DNA of 64,000 nucleotides from Roseiarcus sp963742305. Its GTDB lineage: Bacteria; Pseudomonadota; Alphaproteobacteria; Rhizobiales; Beijerinckiaceae. The number at the start of each line of letters is the position of its first letter. Position 1 is the first letter of the stretch. Position numbers and translations under genes: made by a program. Shown here in pieces: positions 1-9,153 of the stretch. Location of the stretch: the NCBI GenBank assembly GCA_963742305.1, contig CAVULN010000013.1, positions 1-64,000 of the forward strand, written 5' to 3'. The notes beneath the pieces are model-generated. The model searched no databases. It was not told where the DNA came from and was given only the letters and a program-made list of their open reading frames with translations.

Positions 1-46
1 GCCTTCCAAGCTGAATACGAGGGTTCGATTCCCTTCACCCGCTCCA
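1..46 (+). tRNA. tRNA-Gly (TCC anticodon), 3' part only
   Basis: The window opens inside a tRNA. The anticodon loop CTTCCAA gives anticodon TCC (Gly). It is followed by the variable region, a T arm with loop TTCGATT between GAGGG and CCCTT (one G-U pair), acceptor strand CACCCGC, discriminator T and an encoded CCA at 44-46. The D arm and the 5' acceptor strand lie outside the window. Confidence 0.9.
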
Positions 47-56
47 TTTCCGTGTC

Positions 57-779
57 TCAGGCGCCGAGCTGGGTCGCCAGGTCTTCGAGATCGTTGGCGA
101 CCGCGTCCCAGTTCTCTTCAGGCCCAACATCGGCAGTCTGATCCGGCCCGTGCTCGGCCGGGCGGGGGATGAAAGCGGTGCGAAACCCGCATCCCCGCGC
201 TGCGGCCAGATCGCCATTGTGCGCGGCGACAAGGCAGACGCTTCCCGGCTCAAGCATCAGCGCCTCGGCGTTGCGCAGATAGGCTTGCGGGCTCGGCTTA
301 TAGGCCTGCGCAATCTCCGCGCCGAGGATGGCGTCCCACGGAAGGCCCGAGCGCTTGGCGAGGTCCAGCATCAGGCGGATGTTGCCGTTGGAGAGGGGCG
401 CGATGATGAATCGGCGCTTGAGCCGCGTGAGGCCCGGAACCGCGTCCGGCCAGGGGTCGAGCTTGCGCCAGGCGAGGTTCAGCGCGTCCAGTTCGGCATG
501 CGGAATGTCGGCGGGGTCGATCCCGAACTCGGGCAGCGTCGCCCGGAGGTTTTCCAGATGGAGCAGGTCCAGGCGCACGAAGGGACGGCGCCCGGAGCGC
601 ACCTCCTCCATCGCCGGCGAATAGCGGCGCCGCCACGCATCGGCGAAGGCGGCCGGATCGGCGCCCGGCGCATGGCGGGCGAGGAAAGCCTTGGATTCCC
701 GCGCCACCCCGCCGCGCCAGTCGACGACCGTGCCGAACACGTCGAAGAGGAGCGCGTGAACCTCGGCGACAGCACGCAT
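57..779 (-). CDS. Haloacid dehalogenase type II-like HAD hydrolase
   Basis: A 240-residue HAD-superfamily protein. Motif I is FDVFGT near the N terminus with the nucleophile Asp. Motif II is the PLSNGN region. The catalytic Lys lies in AYKPSP, and the acidic motif is in the segment VAAHNGDL. This arrangement is typical of L-2-haloacid dehalogenases, which hydrolyse 2-haloacids to 2-hydroxyacids, but phosphatase activity on other substrates cannot be excluded. The open frame runs further upstream into lepA. I chose the ATG at 779 because it places motif I about 10 residues from the start and leaves a 14-base gap after the lepA stop, so the two genes probably share a transcript. Confidence 0.85.
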   Translation of the reverse strand: MRAVAEVHALLFDVFGTVVDWRGGVARESKAFLARHAPGADPAAFADAWRRRYSPAMEEVRSGRRPFVRLDLLHLENLRATLPEFGIDPADIPHAELDALNLAWRKLDPWPDAVPGLTRLKRRFIIAPLSNGNIRLMLDLAKRSGLPWDAILGAEIAQAYKPSPQAYLRNAEALMLEPGSVCLVAAHNGDLAAARGCGFRTAFIPRPAEHGPDQTADVGPEENWDAVANDLEDLATQLGA

Positions 780-793
780 CGGTCGCTCCGCGC

Positions 794-2599
794 TCACGTA
801 TCCATTTTCAGCGCGGCGATGAAGGCTTCCTGCGGGATGTCGACCTTGCCGAACTGGCGCATCTTCTTCTTGCCCGCCTTCTGCTTCTCGAGGAGCTTGC
901 GCTTGCGGGTGGCGTCGCCGCCGTAGCACTTCGCGGTGACGTCCTTGCGGAGCGCGCGGATCGTCTCGCGGGCGATGATCTTGGCCCCGATCGCCGCCTG
1001 GACCGGGATCTGGAACATGTGCGGCGGGATCAGGTCCTTGAGCTTCTCGACCATCGCCCGGCCGCGCGCCTCGGCCCGGTCGCGGTGGACCAGCATCGAC
1101 AGCGCGTCGACCGGCTCGGCGTTGACCAGGATCGACATCTTGACCAGGTCGCCCGTGCGATAGTCGGCGAGCGCATAGTCGAACGAGGCGTAGCCCTTGG
1201 AGATCGACTTGAGGCGGTCATAGAAGTCGAACACCACTTCGTTGAGCGGCAGCTCGTAGACCACCATCGCCCGCTTGCCCACATAGTTGAGGTCGATCTG
1301 CACGCCGCGCCGGTCCTGGCAGAGTTTCAGGATCGCGCCGAGATAATCGTCCGGGGTGAGGATGGTCGCCTTGATCCACGGCTCCCTGATCTCGGCGATC
1401 TTGACCGGGTCGGGCATGTCGGCCGGATTGTGGAGCTCGATCTCCGACTGGTCGGTGAGCGCGATCCGGTAGATGACCGATGGCGCGGTGGCGATGAGGT
1501 CGAGGTTGAACTCGCGTTCGAGCCGCTCCTGGATGATTTCGAGATGCAGGAGCCCGAGAAAGCCGCAGCGGAAGCCGAAGCCGAGGGCGGCCGAAGTCTC
1601 CATCTCATAGGAGAAGCTCGCGTCGTTGAGCCTGAGCTTGCCCATCGCCGCGCGCAGGTCTTCGAAATCGGCGGCGTCGGCCGGGAAAAGGCCGCAGAAA
1701 ACAACCGGCTGAGCCGGCTTGAAGCCGGGCAGCGCCTCGGCCGTCGGGCGCCGATCGTCGGTGATCGTGTCGCCGACGCGAGTGTCGGCGACCTGCTTGA
1801 TCTGGGCGGTGATGTAGCCGACCTCGCCCGGGCCGAGTTCGGCGGCCTCGGTCATCTTCGGCCGGAAGACCCCGATGCGGTCGATTTCATAAGCTGCGCC
1901 CGCGCCCATCATGCGGATGCGCATGCCCTTTTTCAGGCGCCCGTCCATGACGCGGACAAGCACCACGACGCCGAGATAGGCGTCGTACCAGGAATCGACC
2001 AGAAGCGCCTTGAGCGGCGCCGCCTCGTCGCCCCTTGGAGGCGGCAGGCGCCCCACGATCGCCTCGAGCACGAGGGGGATGTTGAGGCCGGTCTTGGCCG
2101 AGATCGGCACCGCCTCCGAGGCGTCGAGACCGATCACGTCCTCGATCTGCTCCTTGATGCGGTCGGGCTCGGCGGCGGGCAGGTCGATCTTGTTGAGCAC
2201 CGGCACGATTTCGTGCCCCGCCTCGAGCGCATGATAGACATTGGCGAGGGTCTGCGCCTCGACCCCCTGGCTCGCGTCGACCACCAGGAGCGAGCCTTCG
2301 CAGGCGGCGAGCGACCGCGACACCTCGTAGGCGAAGTCGACGTGGCCGGGCGTGTCCATGAGGTTCAAGACATAGAGCCTGCCGTCCTTGGCGCGATATT
2401 CAAGTCTCACCGTCTGCGCCTTGATGGTGATGCCGCGCTCGCGCTCGATGTCCATCGAATCGAGCACCTGCTCGACCATCTCGCGCTCGGCGATCGTCCC
2501 GGTCTCTTGGATGAGCCGGTCGGCGAGCGTCGACTTGCCGTGGTCGATATGGGCGATGATCGCGAAGTTGCGGATGTTGTCGATCGGGTGCGCGGTCAT
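794..2599 (-). CDS. lepA: Elongation factor 4 (LepA) back-translocating GTPase
   Basis: A 601-residue ribosome-associated translational GTPase of the usual length. It acts on stalled 70S ribosomes. GTPase motifs are visible: G1 AHIDHGKST (16-24), G3 DTPGH (82-86) and G4 NKID (136-139). The LepA-specific C-terminal tail with GKKKMRQFGKV follows, ending in ALKMDT. The start ATG at 2599 gives the family N terminus with IRNFAIIAHIDHG. The dehalogenase-like gene follows closely on the same strand. Confidence 0.97.
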   Translation of the reverse strand: MTAHPIDNIRNFAIIAHIDHGKSTLADRLIQETGTIAEREMVEQVLDSMDIERERGITIKAQTVRLEYRAKDGRLYVLNLMDTPGHVDFAYEVSRSLAACEGSLLVVDASQGVEAQTLANVYHALEAGHEIVPVLNKIDLPAAEPDRIKEQIEDVIGLDASEAVPISAKTGLNIPLVLEAIVGRLPPPRGDEAAPLKALLVDSWYDAYLGVVVLVRVMDGRLKKGMRIRMMGAGAAYEIDRIGVFRPKMTEAAELGPGEVGYITAQIKQVADTRVGDTITDDRRPTAEALPGFKPAQPVVFCGLFPADAADFEDLRAAMGKLRLNDASFSYEMETSAALGFGFRCGFLGLLHLEIIQERLEREFNLDLIATAPSVIYRIALTDQSEIELHNPADMPDPVKIAEIREPWIKATILTPDDYLGAILKLCQDRRGVQIDLNYVGKRAMVVYELPLNEVVFDFYDRLKSISKGYASFDYALADYRTGDLVKMSILVNAEPVDALSMLVHRDRAEARGRAMVEKLKDLIPPHMFQIPVQAAIGAKIIARETIRALRKDVTAKCYGGDATRKRKLLEKQKAGKKKMRQFGKVDIPQEAFIAALKMDT

Positions 2600-2677
2600 T
2601 GGGCCGCGGCATTAGCAGGGCGGGGAGGGTAAGGGAACTGGATTCCAGGCTCGGGCGGGCAAGGCCGGGCACAGAGC

Positions 2678-3103
2678 CTACCCTTGCGCCGGCCGTTGTC
2701 CAAGGCCGGTATAGAAACGCAGGAGATAGCCGTCGGGATCCGCGATGACGAATTGCCGGCCGCCGTTCTCGGCCCGGTTCTGCCGGTACCAGCGCTCTTC
2801 AAGCGGGAGATACGGGACAAGGCCCGCGGCGCAGACGCGGCCGTGGAGCGCCGCGGCGTCGGCGACCCTGATCTGAAAGTTCACCCCGCGTCCATACGGG
2901 CGCTCGAGCGGGGCCGTTCGAAAGCGGCGGCCGGGTCCGGCGGCTTCCTCCAGCATGAGATGCGCATCGTCCAGGGTGAGGTAGGCGAACCGCTCCTCCG
3001 GCCGCTCGAACCTTATCCTGAAGCCGATCAGCTCGACGTAGAAGCTGAGCGATCGTGCGAGATCGCGCACGTCGAGTTCAGGGATGAGGCCGGGGCCGGT
3101 CAT
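2678..3103 (-). CDS. VOC-family (glyoxalase/bleomycin resistance-like) protein
   Basis: A 141-residue single-module protein of the vicinal oxygen chelate fold. It has the typical opening IPELDVRDLARSLSFYVE, a central LMLEEA segment and a C-terminal VIADPDGYLLRFY strand, where Glu or Asp and the last aromatic residues usually sit near the metal. The substrate cannot be read from sequence. Members include glyoxalase-like enzymes and drug-binding proteins. It lies between katG and lepA on the same strand, with gaps of about 90 and 80 bases. Confidence 0.8.
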   Translation of the reverse strand: MTGPGLIPELDVRDLARSLSFYVELIGFRIRFERPEERFAYLTLDDAHLMLEEAAGPGRRFRTAPLERPYGRGVNFQIRVADAAALHGRVCAAGLVPYLPLEERWYRQNRAENGGRQFVIADPDGYLLRFYTGLGQRPAQG

Positions 3104-3194
3104 GTCCCCGCCGCATGGGCCGCGCAGGAGCGGCGCGGGACTCCCATCCCGCGCCGCCCTCCTGCTCGCTCGTCGAACGCGATAACCCGAACGA

Positions 3195-5402
3195 TCATTC
3201 CGCCGCGATCTTGAGCGCCGGCTCGCTCTTGTAGACGAGGTCGAAGCGGTCGAGGTTCATCACCTTCGCCCACGCTCTGGCGAAGTCCTTCACGAACTTC
3301 TCCTTCCCGTCGGAGGACCCATAGACCTCGGCCAGCGCGCGTAGGATCGAGTGCGAGCCGAAGATGAGATCGACGCGCGTGCCGGTCCACTTGACTTCGC
3401 CCGTCTTCCGGTCGCGCGCCTCGTAAACCCCCTCCTTGCCTTCAACGGGCTTCCATTCGGCGGACATGTCGAGGAGGTTGACAAAGAAGTCGTTGCTCAG
3501 CGTTCCAGGCTTCCTGGTGAAGACGCCGTGCTTCGATTTGTCCGCATTCGCGCCGAGGACGCGCAGGCCGCCGATGAGGACGGTCATTTCCGGAGCGGTC
3601 AGCCTGAGGAGCTGGGCCTTGTCGATCAACGCCTCTTCGGGCGCCATGAACTCCTTGGCGCTGCGATAATTGCGGAAGCCGTCCGACCGCGGCTCGAGCA
3701 CGCCGACCAATTCGACGTCCGTCTCGGCCTGCGAAGCGTCCATCCGTCCCGGCGTGAAGGGGACCTTCACGTCGTGGCCTGCGTCCTTCGCCGCCTTCTC
3801 GATCGCCGCTCCGCCGCCGAGCACGATCAGGTCGGCGAGCGAGACCTTCTTGCCGCCCTTGGCGGAGGCGTTGAAGTCTTTCTGGATCGCTTCGAGCTTC
3901 GCCAGCGTCGCCTTGAGCTCGGCCGGGTTGTTGACCTCCCAGTCCTTCTGCGGATCGAGGCGGATGCGCGCGCCGTTGCCGCCGCCGCGCTTGTCGGAGC
4001 CGCGGAAGGTCGAGGCCGACGCCCAGGCCGCCGAAACCAGCTGAGGAACCGTGAGGCCGGACCCGAGGATCTTCGCTTTCAGCGCGGCGATGTCCTGCTC
4101 GTCGATCAGCGGGTGATCGACAGCGGGAATCGGATCCTGCCAGATCAGCGCCTCTTGCGGAACGAGATGGCCGAGATAGCGGATCTTCGGCCCCATGTCG
4201 CGATGGGTGAGCTTGAACCAGGCGCGCGCGAACGCGTCGGCGAACTGATCGGGATGCTCGTAGAACCGGCGCGAGATCTTCTCGTAAGCCGGGTCCACCC
4301 GGAGCGAGAGGTCGGTCGTCAGCATCGTCGGGCGCCGCTTCTTCGACGGATCGAAGGGATCGGGGATCGTGGCTTCGGCCCCCTTGGCGACCCACTGGAA
4401 GGCCCCGGCCGGGCTCTTCTCGAGTTCCCATTCGAATTTGAAGAGATTGTCGAAGAAGTGGTTGCTCCACTTGGTCGGCGTCTGCGACCAGATGACTTCC
4501 GGCCCTCCGGTAAGGGCGTCGGCGCCGACGCCGGTCCCGTGCTTGCTTTTCCAGCCGAGGCCCTGATCCTCGATGGCGGCGGCTTCGGGAGCTGCGCCGA
4601 TGAAGGACGGATCGCCTGCGCCGTGGGTCTTTCCGAAGGTGTGGCCGCCGGCGATCAGCGCGACCGTCTCCTCGTCGTCCATCGCCATCCGCTTGAACGT
4701 TTCGCGGATGTCCTTCGCCGCGGCGAGCGCGTCCGGCTTGCCGTTCGGTCCCTCGGGATTGACGTAGATGAGACCCATCTGCACCGCGGCCAGCGGATTG
4801 GCGAGCTCGCGCTCGCCGCTATAGCGCTCATCGCCGAGCCAGGTTCCCTCAGGCCCCCAGTAGAGCTCCTCCGGCTCCCAGACGTCCTTGCGGCCGCCGC
4901 CGAAGCCAAAAGTCTTGAAGCCCATCAACTCGAACGCGACGTTGCCGGCGAGAATCAGGAGGTCCGCCCATGAAATCTTCCGCCCGTATTTCTGCTTGAC
5001 CGGCCAGAGGAGCCGGCGCGCCTTGTCGAGGTTGGCGTTGTCCGGCCAGCTGTTGAGCGGCGCGAAGCGCTGCTGGCCGGCGCCCGCGCCGCCGCGTCCG
5101 TCAGCGATGCGATAGGTGCCGGCGCTGTGCCAGGCCATGCGGATGAACAAGCCGCCGTAGTGGCCGAAATCGGCCGGCCACCAGTCCTGCGAGTTCGTCA
5201 TCACGCCGTGCAGGTCCTTGATCACGGCGTCGAGGTCGAGGCTTTGGAATTCCTTCACATAGTCGAAATCCTCGTCCATCGGGTCGGACAGGTCGGAGTT
5301 CTGGTGCAGGACGCTGATATCGAGCTGGTTCGGCCACCAGTCGCGGTTCGACCGCGTGTGCATCCCGCCGCCCGCGACGGGGCACTTGCTTTCACTTGTC
5401 AT
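3195..5402 (-). CDS. katG: Catalase-peroxidase KatG
   Basis: A 735-residue bifunctional haem catalase-peroxidase that removes hydrogen peroxide. The distal triad R88, W91, H92 lies in RMAWHSAGTYR and the proximal His254 in GGHTFGKTH. W91, Y213 and M239 are at the spacing expected for the KatG Trp-Tyr-Met adduct. The second, inactive peroxidase repeat follows. The frame opens slightly further upstream at a TTG (5414), but the ATG at 5402 has a good GGAGG ribosome site 5 bases before it. It is transcribed divergently from oxyR, the usual arrangement for peroxide-induced katG. Confidence 0.97.
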   Translation of the reverse strand: MTSESKCPVAGGGMHTRSNRDWWPNQLDISVLHQNSDLSDPMDEDFDYVKEFQSLDLDAVIKDLHGVMTNSQDWWPADFGHYGGLFIRMAWHSAGTYRIADGRGGAGAGQQRFAPLNSWPDNANLDKARRLLWPVKQKYGRKISWADLLILAGNVAFELMGFKTFGFGGGRKDVWEPEELYWGPEGTWLGDERYSGERELANPLAAVQMGLIYVNPEGPNGKPDALAAAKDIRETFKRMAMDDEETVALIAGGHTFGKTHGAGDPSFIGAAPEAAAIEDQGLGWKSKHGTGVGADALTGGPEVIWSQTPTKWSNHFFDNLFKFEWELEKSPAGAFQWVAKGAEATIPDPFDPSKKRRPTMLTTDLSLRVDPAYEKISRRFYEHPDQFADAFARAWFKLTHRDMGPKIRYLGHLVPQEALIWQDPIPAVDHPLIDEQDIAALKAKILGSGLTVPQLVSAAWASASTFRGSDKRGGGNGARIRLDPQKDWEVNNPAELKATLAKLEAIQKDFNASAKGGKKVSLADLIVLGGGAAIEKAAKDAGHDVKVPFTPGRMDASQAETDVELVGVLEPRSDGFRNYRSAKEFMAPEEALIDKAQLLRLTAPEMTVLIGGLRVLGANADKSKHGVFTRKPGTLSNDFFVNLLDMSAEWKPVEGKEGVYEARDRKTGEVKWTGTRVDLIFGSHSILRALAEVYGSSDGKEKFVKDFARAWAKVMNLDRFDLVYKSEPALKIAAE

Positions 5403-5724
5403 GCTTTCCTCCAATTGCGTTCAGCTTCATCCGTCGAACGAAATGATCCAGGTTCCTTGAGGCGCCGCATGGCGATTGGGGCGCGCCGCCTCCGACGCTG
5501 CGGTTCCAGGCTTGCCGCTGTCCATGGCCGTCGGCGTTGAGATGGATCAAATGGGTGAATCCGATCATCCGCATGTTTGCTGGCCGCAGGCGCAGTGAGC
5601 GATGTGTTTTGGCGGTCCCCGGAAACCTCACGAAGCGCTTCCTGGACAGTCACCTCAACACCGATAGCGCCCGATTGGCGATAGGTCCAATCGATTGTCT
5701 CTTGACAAGCGATTGGCGCCGCCA
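5403..5724. other. Divergent katG-oxyR intergenic region
   Basis: About 320 bases without a supportable gene. It must carry the promoters of both katG (minus) and oxyR (plus). The oxyR-proximal part holds a cluster of GATTGG/CCAATC repeats (annotated separately) and a TTGACA hexamer at 5702-5707. I see no small gene here. Confidence 0.7.
5672..5718. promoter_or_regulatory. Candidate OxyR operator (CGATTGG repeat cluster)
   Basis: CGATTGG at 5672-5678 and its inverse CCAATCG at 5687-5693 form a dyad with an 8-base spacer. The self-complementary CAATCGATTG spans 5688-5697, and CGATTGGCG recurs at 5710-5718. Location between oxyR and katG and the dyad-plus-repeat layout suit LysR-type binding by OxyR. 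The exact contacts are inferred. Confidence 0.45.
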
Positions 5725-5736
5725 ATGTCTAGTCCC

Positions 5737-6672
5737 ATGAACCTGCGAGACCTCGAATATGTGGTCGCGGTCGCCGACTATGGCCATTTCGGCCGGGCGG
5801 CGGCGGCCTGCCATGTAAGCCAGCCGACGCTGAGCGGGCAAATCCTCAAGCTCGAGACCGAACTCGGGCTCCGCCTGTTCGACCGCGAGGGCCGCGGCGC
5901 CCGGGTCAGCGACCGGGCGGCGACCGTGGTGGCGCAGGCGCGCGCAACGCTCGCCGCCGCGGCGGGCGTGACCGCGTCCGCTCAAGCCGCGCGCGATCCG
6001 TTCTCCGGCGAGCTGCGTCTCGGAATCATCTCGACCGTCGCGCCTTATCTGCTGCCGGTCGCGCTGCCTGAACTCGCGGGCGCGCTGCCGCGGACGCCCC
6101 TTTATCTCATGGAGGACCTGACCGACCGGCTTCTCGCCCGCCTGCGCGACGGCGCCCTCGACGCGGCGGTGATCGCGACCGATCCGCGCGAGGCGAGGCT
6201 GACCTCGATCGGGCTCTACGACGAACCCTTCTTCCTCGTCTTCGTCGGTCAAGACGGAAAGCGCGGGCGCGGCTCGATCGGCGTCGACGAGATCGATCCC
6301 GGCGCCCTCCTCCTGCTGGCCGACGGCCATTGCCTGCGGGATCAGACGCTCGCGCTCTGCGGCGCCGCGGAGAGGACGGCGCTCGGCGCCGACGTCCGCG
6401 GGACGAGCCTCGAGACCTTGCGCCATCTCGCCGCGGCCGGACAGGGGGCGACGCTCGCGCCCCTCCTCGCCTACGCCGACTGGCGCCGTTCGGACGCGGG
6501 AATCGAGGGCTTGCGGATCGTCGGCGAAGGCGCCTCGCGCCTCGTCAGGCTCGTCTTCAAGCGCGGCTCGCCGCGGGAGGCCGCGCTCGAGGCGCTCGCC
6601 TCCTCGCTGCGCTCGACCGCCGGCGCCGCGCTCGCCAGGTCGTTGCGCGAAACGGAGGCCGCGGAGGGCTGA
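5737..6672 (+). CDS. oxyR: Peroxide-sensing LysR-type regulator OxyR
   Basis: A 311-residue LysR-type regulator. The N-terminal winged helix-turn-helix contains HFGRAAAACHVSQPTLSGQI. The substrate domain carries the OxyR redox pair Cys199 (GHCLRDQ) and Cys208 (ALCG), eight residues apart. With the start at ATG 5737 the cysteines fall at exactly the Escherichia coli positions, which supports this start over the upstream ATG at 5725. It is divergent from katG and probably activates it on peroxide oxidation. No clear ribosome site precedes the ATG. A TTGACA at 5702 would place transcription near the start codon, so a leaderless message is possible. Confidence 0.95.
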   Translation: MNLRDLEYVVAVADYGHFGRAAAACHVSQPTLSGQILKLETELGLRLFDREGRGARVSDRAATVVAQARATLAAAAGVTASAQAARDPFSGELRLGIISTVAPYLLPVALPELAGALPRTPLYLMEDLTDRLLARLRDGALDAAVIATDPREARLTSIGLYDEPFFLVFVGQDGKRGRGSIGVDEIDPGALLLLADGHCLRDQTLALCGAAERTALGADVRGTSLETLRHLAAAGQGATLAPLLAYADWRRSDAGIEGLRIVGEGASRLVRLVFKRGSPREAALEALASSLRSTAGAALARSLRETEAAEG

Positions 6673-7002
6673 TGGGGGCGCGGCGGGGTCCCAGCCGCCT
6701 TGTCCGGAGAACGCGAACCGGCCGTCGACCTCCATGACCATCGAGCGGCTATAGTCGCGGAGGCTCTTCGGCCCCAATGGTCGTTGCCGGCCTCTCCTTG
6801 TCGCGCCCACAGTCGCGAGCTTCAGCCGCGCCGACGGCAGGTTGCGCCCCGAAAACTCCTATGTTAGGCAACGCCGCCTTATCGGCGGGCTTTGGCCGCG
6901 CGCCCAGGTTCGAGCGCGGAATCGTCGAGAATTCCTGAGCTTCGCGGGCCCGTCGGGCGGACGGCCGCGCGAAGCTTGGGCGTTTTTATGGGGTGGCCTC
7001 GC
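6673..7002. other. Region between oxyR and the atp operon
   Basis: About 330 bases with no convincing gene. It should hold the atp operon promoter. A small hairpin (CGCCG 6872-6876 with CGGCG 6883-6887) and the large hairpin at 6939-6975 are the only structures I can support. Confidence 0.6.
6939..6987 (+). terminator. Terminator-like hairpin directly upstream of atpH
   Basis: GCTTCGCG at 6939-6946 pairs with CGCGAAGC at 6968-6975, and inner GC pairs extend the stem. A TTGGGCG spacer and a T5 run at 6983-6987 follow. The structure sits between any atp promoter and the first atp gene, so it may be the oxyR terminator, an attenuator of the atp operon, or a 5' stabiliser. Confidence 0.5.
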
Positions 7003-7566
7003 GTGGCGGACGAAGACACGACCGTTTCCGGCGTCTCGGGACGTTACGCGTCCGCTCTCTTTTCGCTCGCCCGCGACGACCGGCAGACCGGCCCTGTCGC
7101 CGACGCCTTGCGGCGGTTCGACGCGCTCATCGCCGAAAGCCCGGACCTCGAACGGCTGGTGAGGAGCCCGGTGTTTTCGGCCGCCGACCAGCTGAAAGCG
7201 CTCAACGCCATTCTCGCCGACGCCGGCATCGACGGAATCGCCGCCAACTTCATCCGGCTGGTCGCCTCGAAGCGGCGCCTGTTCTTCATCCGCGAAATGA
7301 TCGCCGACTATCGCAAGCTCGACGAGACCTCCCGGGGCGTGACCCGGGCGGAAGTCACGAGCGCCGCCGCCTTGACCGGGGACCATGTCGCCGCGCTCAA
7401 GGAGGCGCTGCGCGCCGCTTCCGGCGGCCGGGAGGTCGATCTTGACATGAAGGTCGATCCCTCGATCGTCGGCGGCTTGATCGTCAAACTCGGGTCGCGC
7501 ATGATCGACGGCTCGCTCAAGACAAAACTCAACGCAATTCGCCTTGCCATGAAAGAGGTCGGCTGA
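7003..7566 (+). CDS. atpH: ATP synthase F1 subunit delta
   Basis: A 187-residue delta (OSCP-like) subunit linking F1 to the peripheral stalk. The N terminus reads VSGVSGRYASALFSLA, which is diagnostic. The C-terminal stretch has IVGGLIVKLGSRMIDGS. The GTG at 7003 gives the usual length and is preceded by GGTGG. An in-frame ATG at 6988 would add five residues but abuts the T-run of the upstream hairpin, so I prefer the GTG. It overlaps atpA by one base (TGATG), which implies translational coupling. Confidence 0.93.
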   Translation: MADEDTTVSGVSGRYASALFSLARDDRQTGPVADALRRFDALIAESPDLERLVRSPVFSAADQLKALNAILADAGIDGIAANFIRLVASKRRLFFIREMIADYRKLDETSRGVTRAEVTSAAALTGDHVAALKEALRAASGGREVDLDMKVDPSIVGGLIVKLGSRMIDGSLKTKLNAIRLAMKEVG

Positions 7567-9095
7567 TGGACATCCGGGCCGCGGAAATTTCCTCGATCCT
7601 CAAGACCCAGATCGCCAATTTCGGCGCCGAAGCGCAGGTCAGCGAGGTCGGCCAGGTCTTAAGCGTCGGCGACGGCATCGCGCGCGCCTATGGGTTGGAC
7701 AAGGTCCAGGCCGGCGAAATGGTCGAGTTCGAGAACGGCACGCGCGGCATGGCGCTCAATCTGGAGAGCGACAACGTCGGCATCGTCATTTTCGGCGCCG
7801 ACCGCGAGATCAAGGAAGGCCAGACGGTCAAGCGCACCGGCGCGATCGTCGATGTGCCGATCGGCAAGGAGCTTCTTGGCCGCGTCGTCGACGCGCTCGG
7901 CAATCCGATCGACGGCAAGGGTCCGATCAACGCGGCCAAGCGCGCCCGCGTCGATGTCAAGGCGCCGGGCATCATTCCGCGCAAGTCGGTGAGCGAGCCG
8001 ATGGCGACGGGCCTGAAGGCGATCGACGCCATGATCCCGATTGGCCGCGGCCAGCGCGAACTCATCATCGGCGATCGCCAGACCGGCAAGACCGCGATCG
8101 CCCTCGACACCATTCTCAACCAGAAGTCGCTGAATCAGGGCACGGACGAGTCGAAGAAGCTCTATTGCGTCTATGTCGCGGTCGGACAGAAGCGTTCGAC
8201 GGTGGCCCAGTTCGCCAAGGTTCTTGAGGAGCACGGCGCGCTCGAATATTCGATCATCGTCGCCGCCACCGCTTCCGACCCGGCGCCGATGCAGTTCCTC
8301 GCCCCGTTTTCCGGCTGCGCGATGGGCGAGTTCTTCCGCGACAACGGGATGCACGCGGTCATCGTCTACGACGACCTCTCCAAGCAGGCGGTCGCCTATC
8401 GCCAGATGTCGCTCCTGCTCAGGCGCCCACCGGGCCGCGAAGCCTATCCGGGCGATGTGTTCTATCTCCATTCGCGGCTGCTCGAGCGCGCCGCCAAGCT
8501 CAACAAGGACAATGGCTCGGGCTCGCTCACGGCGCTCCCGATCATCGAGACCCAGGCCAACGACGTCTCGGCCTACATTCCGACCAACGTGATCTCGATC
8601 ACCGACGGACAGATCTTCCTCGAGACGGACCTCTTCTATCAGGGCGTCCGGCCCGCGGTGAACGTCGGTCTTTCGGTGTCTCGCGTCGGCTCGGCCGCGC
8701 AGACCAAGGCGACCAAGAAGGTCGCCGGGAAGATCAAGGGGGAGCTCGCGCAATATCGTGAAATGGCCGCCTTCGCCCAGTTCGGCTCGGATCTCGACGC
8801 GGTCACCCAGCGCCTGCTCAACCGCGGCGCGCGGTTGACCGAGCTTCTCAAGCAGCCGCAATTCTCGCCGCTCAAGATGGAGGAGCAGGTCAGCGTCATC
8901 TATGCGGGCGTCAACGGCTATCTCGACAAGCTGCCGCTCGACAAGGTCCGGCCGTTCGAGGACGGCCTTCTCGGCTTTCTGCGGGCGAAGAACCCGGACA
9001 TTCTGGAGGCGATCCGCGCCTCCGGCGACCTTTCGAGCGACGTCGAGGCCAAGCTCAAGACAGCGGTCGAAGCTTACTCCGCGACCTTCGCCTGA
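7566..9095 (+). CDS. atpA: ATP synthase F1 subunit alpha
   Basis: A 509-residue non-catalytic nucleotide-binding subunit of F1. Walker A is GDRQTGKT, and the alpha-family segments IPIGRGQRELIIG and ALPIIETQANDVSAYIPTN are intact. Length and start match the family. It is the second gene of the F1-only operon typical of Alphaproteobacteria, where the F0 genes lie elsewhere. Confidence 0.98.
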   Translation: MDIRAAEISSILKTQIANFGAEAQVSEVGQVLSVGDGIARAYGLDKVQAGEMVEFENGTRGMALNLESDNVGIVIFGADREIKEGQTVKRTGAIVDVPIGKELLGRVVDALGNPIDGKGPINAAKRARVDVKAPGIIPRKSVSEPMATGLKAIDAMIPIGRGQRELIIGDRQTGKTAIALDTILNQKSLNQGTDESKKLYCVYVAVGQKRSTVAQFAKVLEEHGALEYSIIVAATASDPAPMQFLAPFSGCAMGEFFRDNGMHAVIVYDDLSKQAVAYRQMSLLLRRPPGREAYPGDVFYLHSRLLERAAKLNKDNGSGSLTALPIIETQANDVSAYIPTNVISITDGQIFLETDLFYQGVRPAVNVGLSVSRVGSAAQTKATKKVAGKIKGELAQYREMAAFAQFGSDLDAVTQRLLNRGARLTELLKQPQFSPLKMEEQVSVIYAGVNGYLDKLPLDKVRPFEDGLLGFLRAKNPDILEAIRASGDLSSDVEAKLKTAVEAYSATFA

Positions 9096-9153
9096 GATGC
9101 GCCGCTCCCTGAGCCAATCCGGTCTCGAAGCGCGCGCGTGGAGGCGCTGAGCG

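Noticed and set aside
1019..2632. A 537-codon plus-strand open frame opposite lepA
   Set aside because: Antisense shadow; composition is Asp/Arg/His-rich with no recognisable domain, while lepA is complete.
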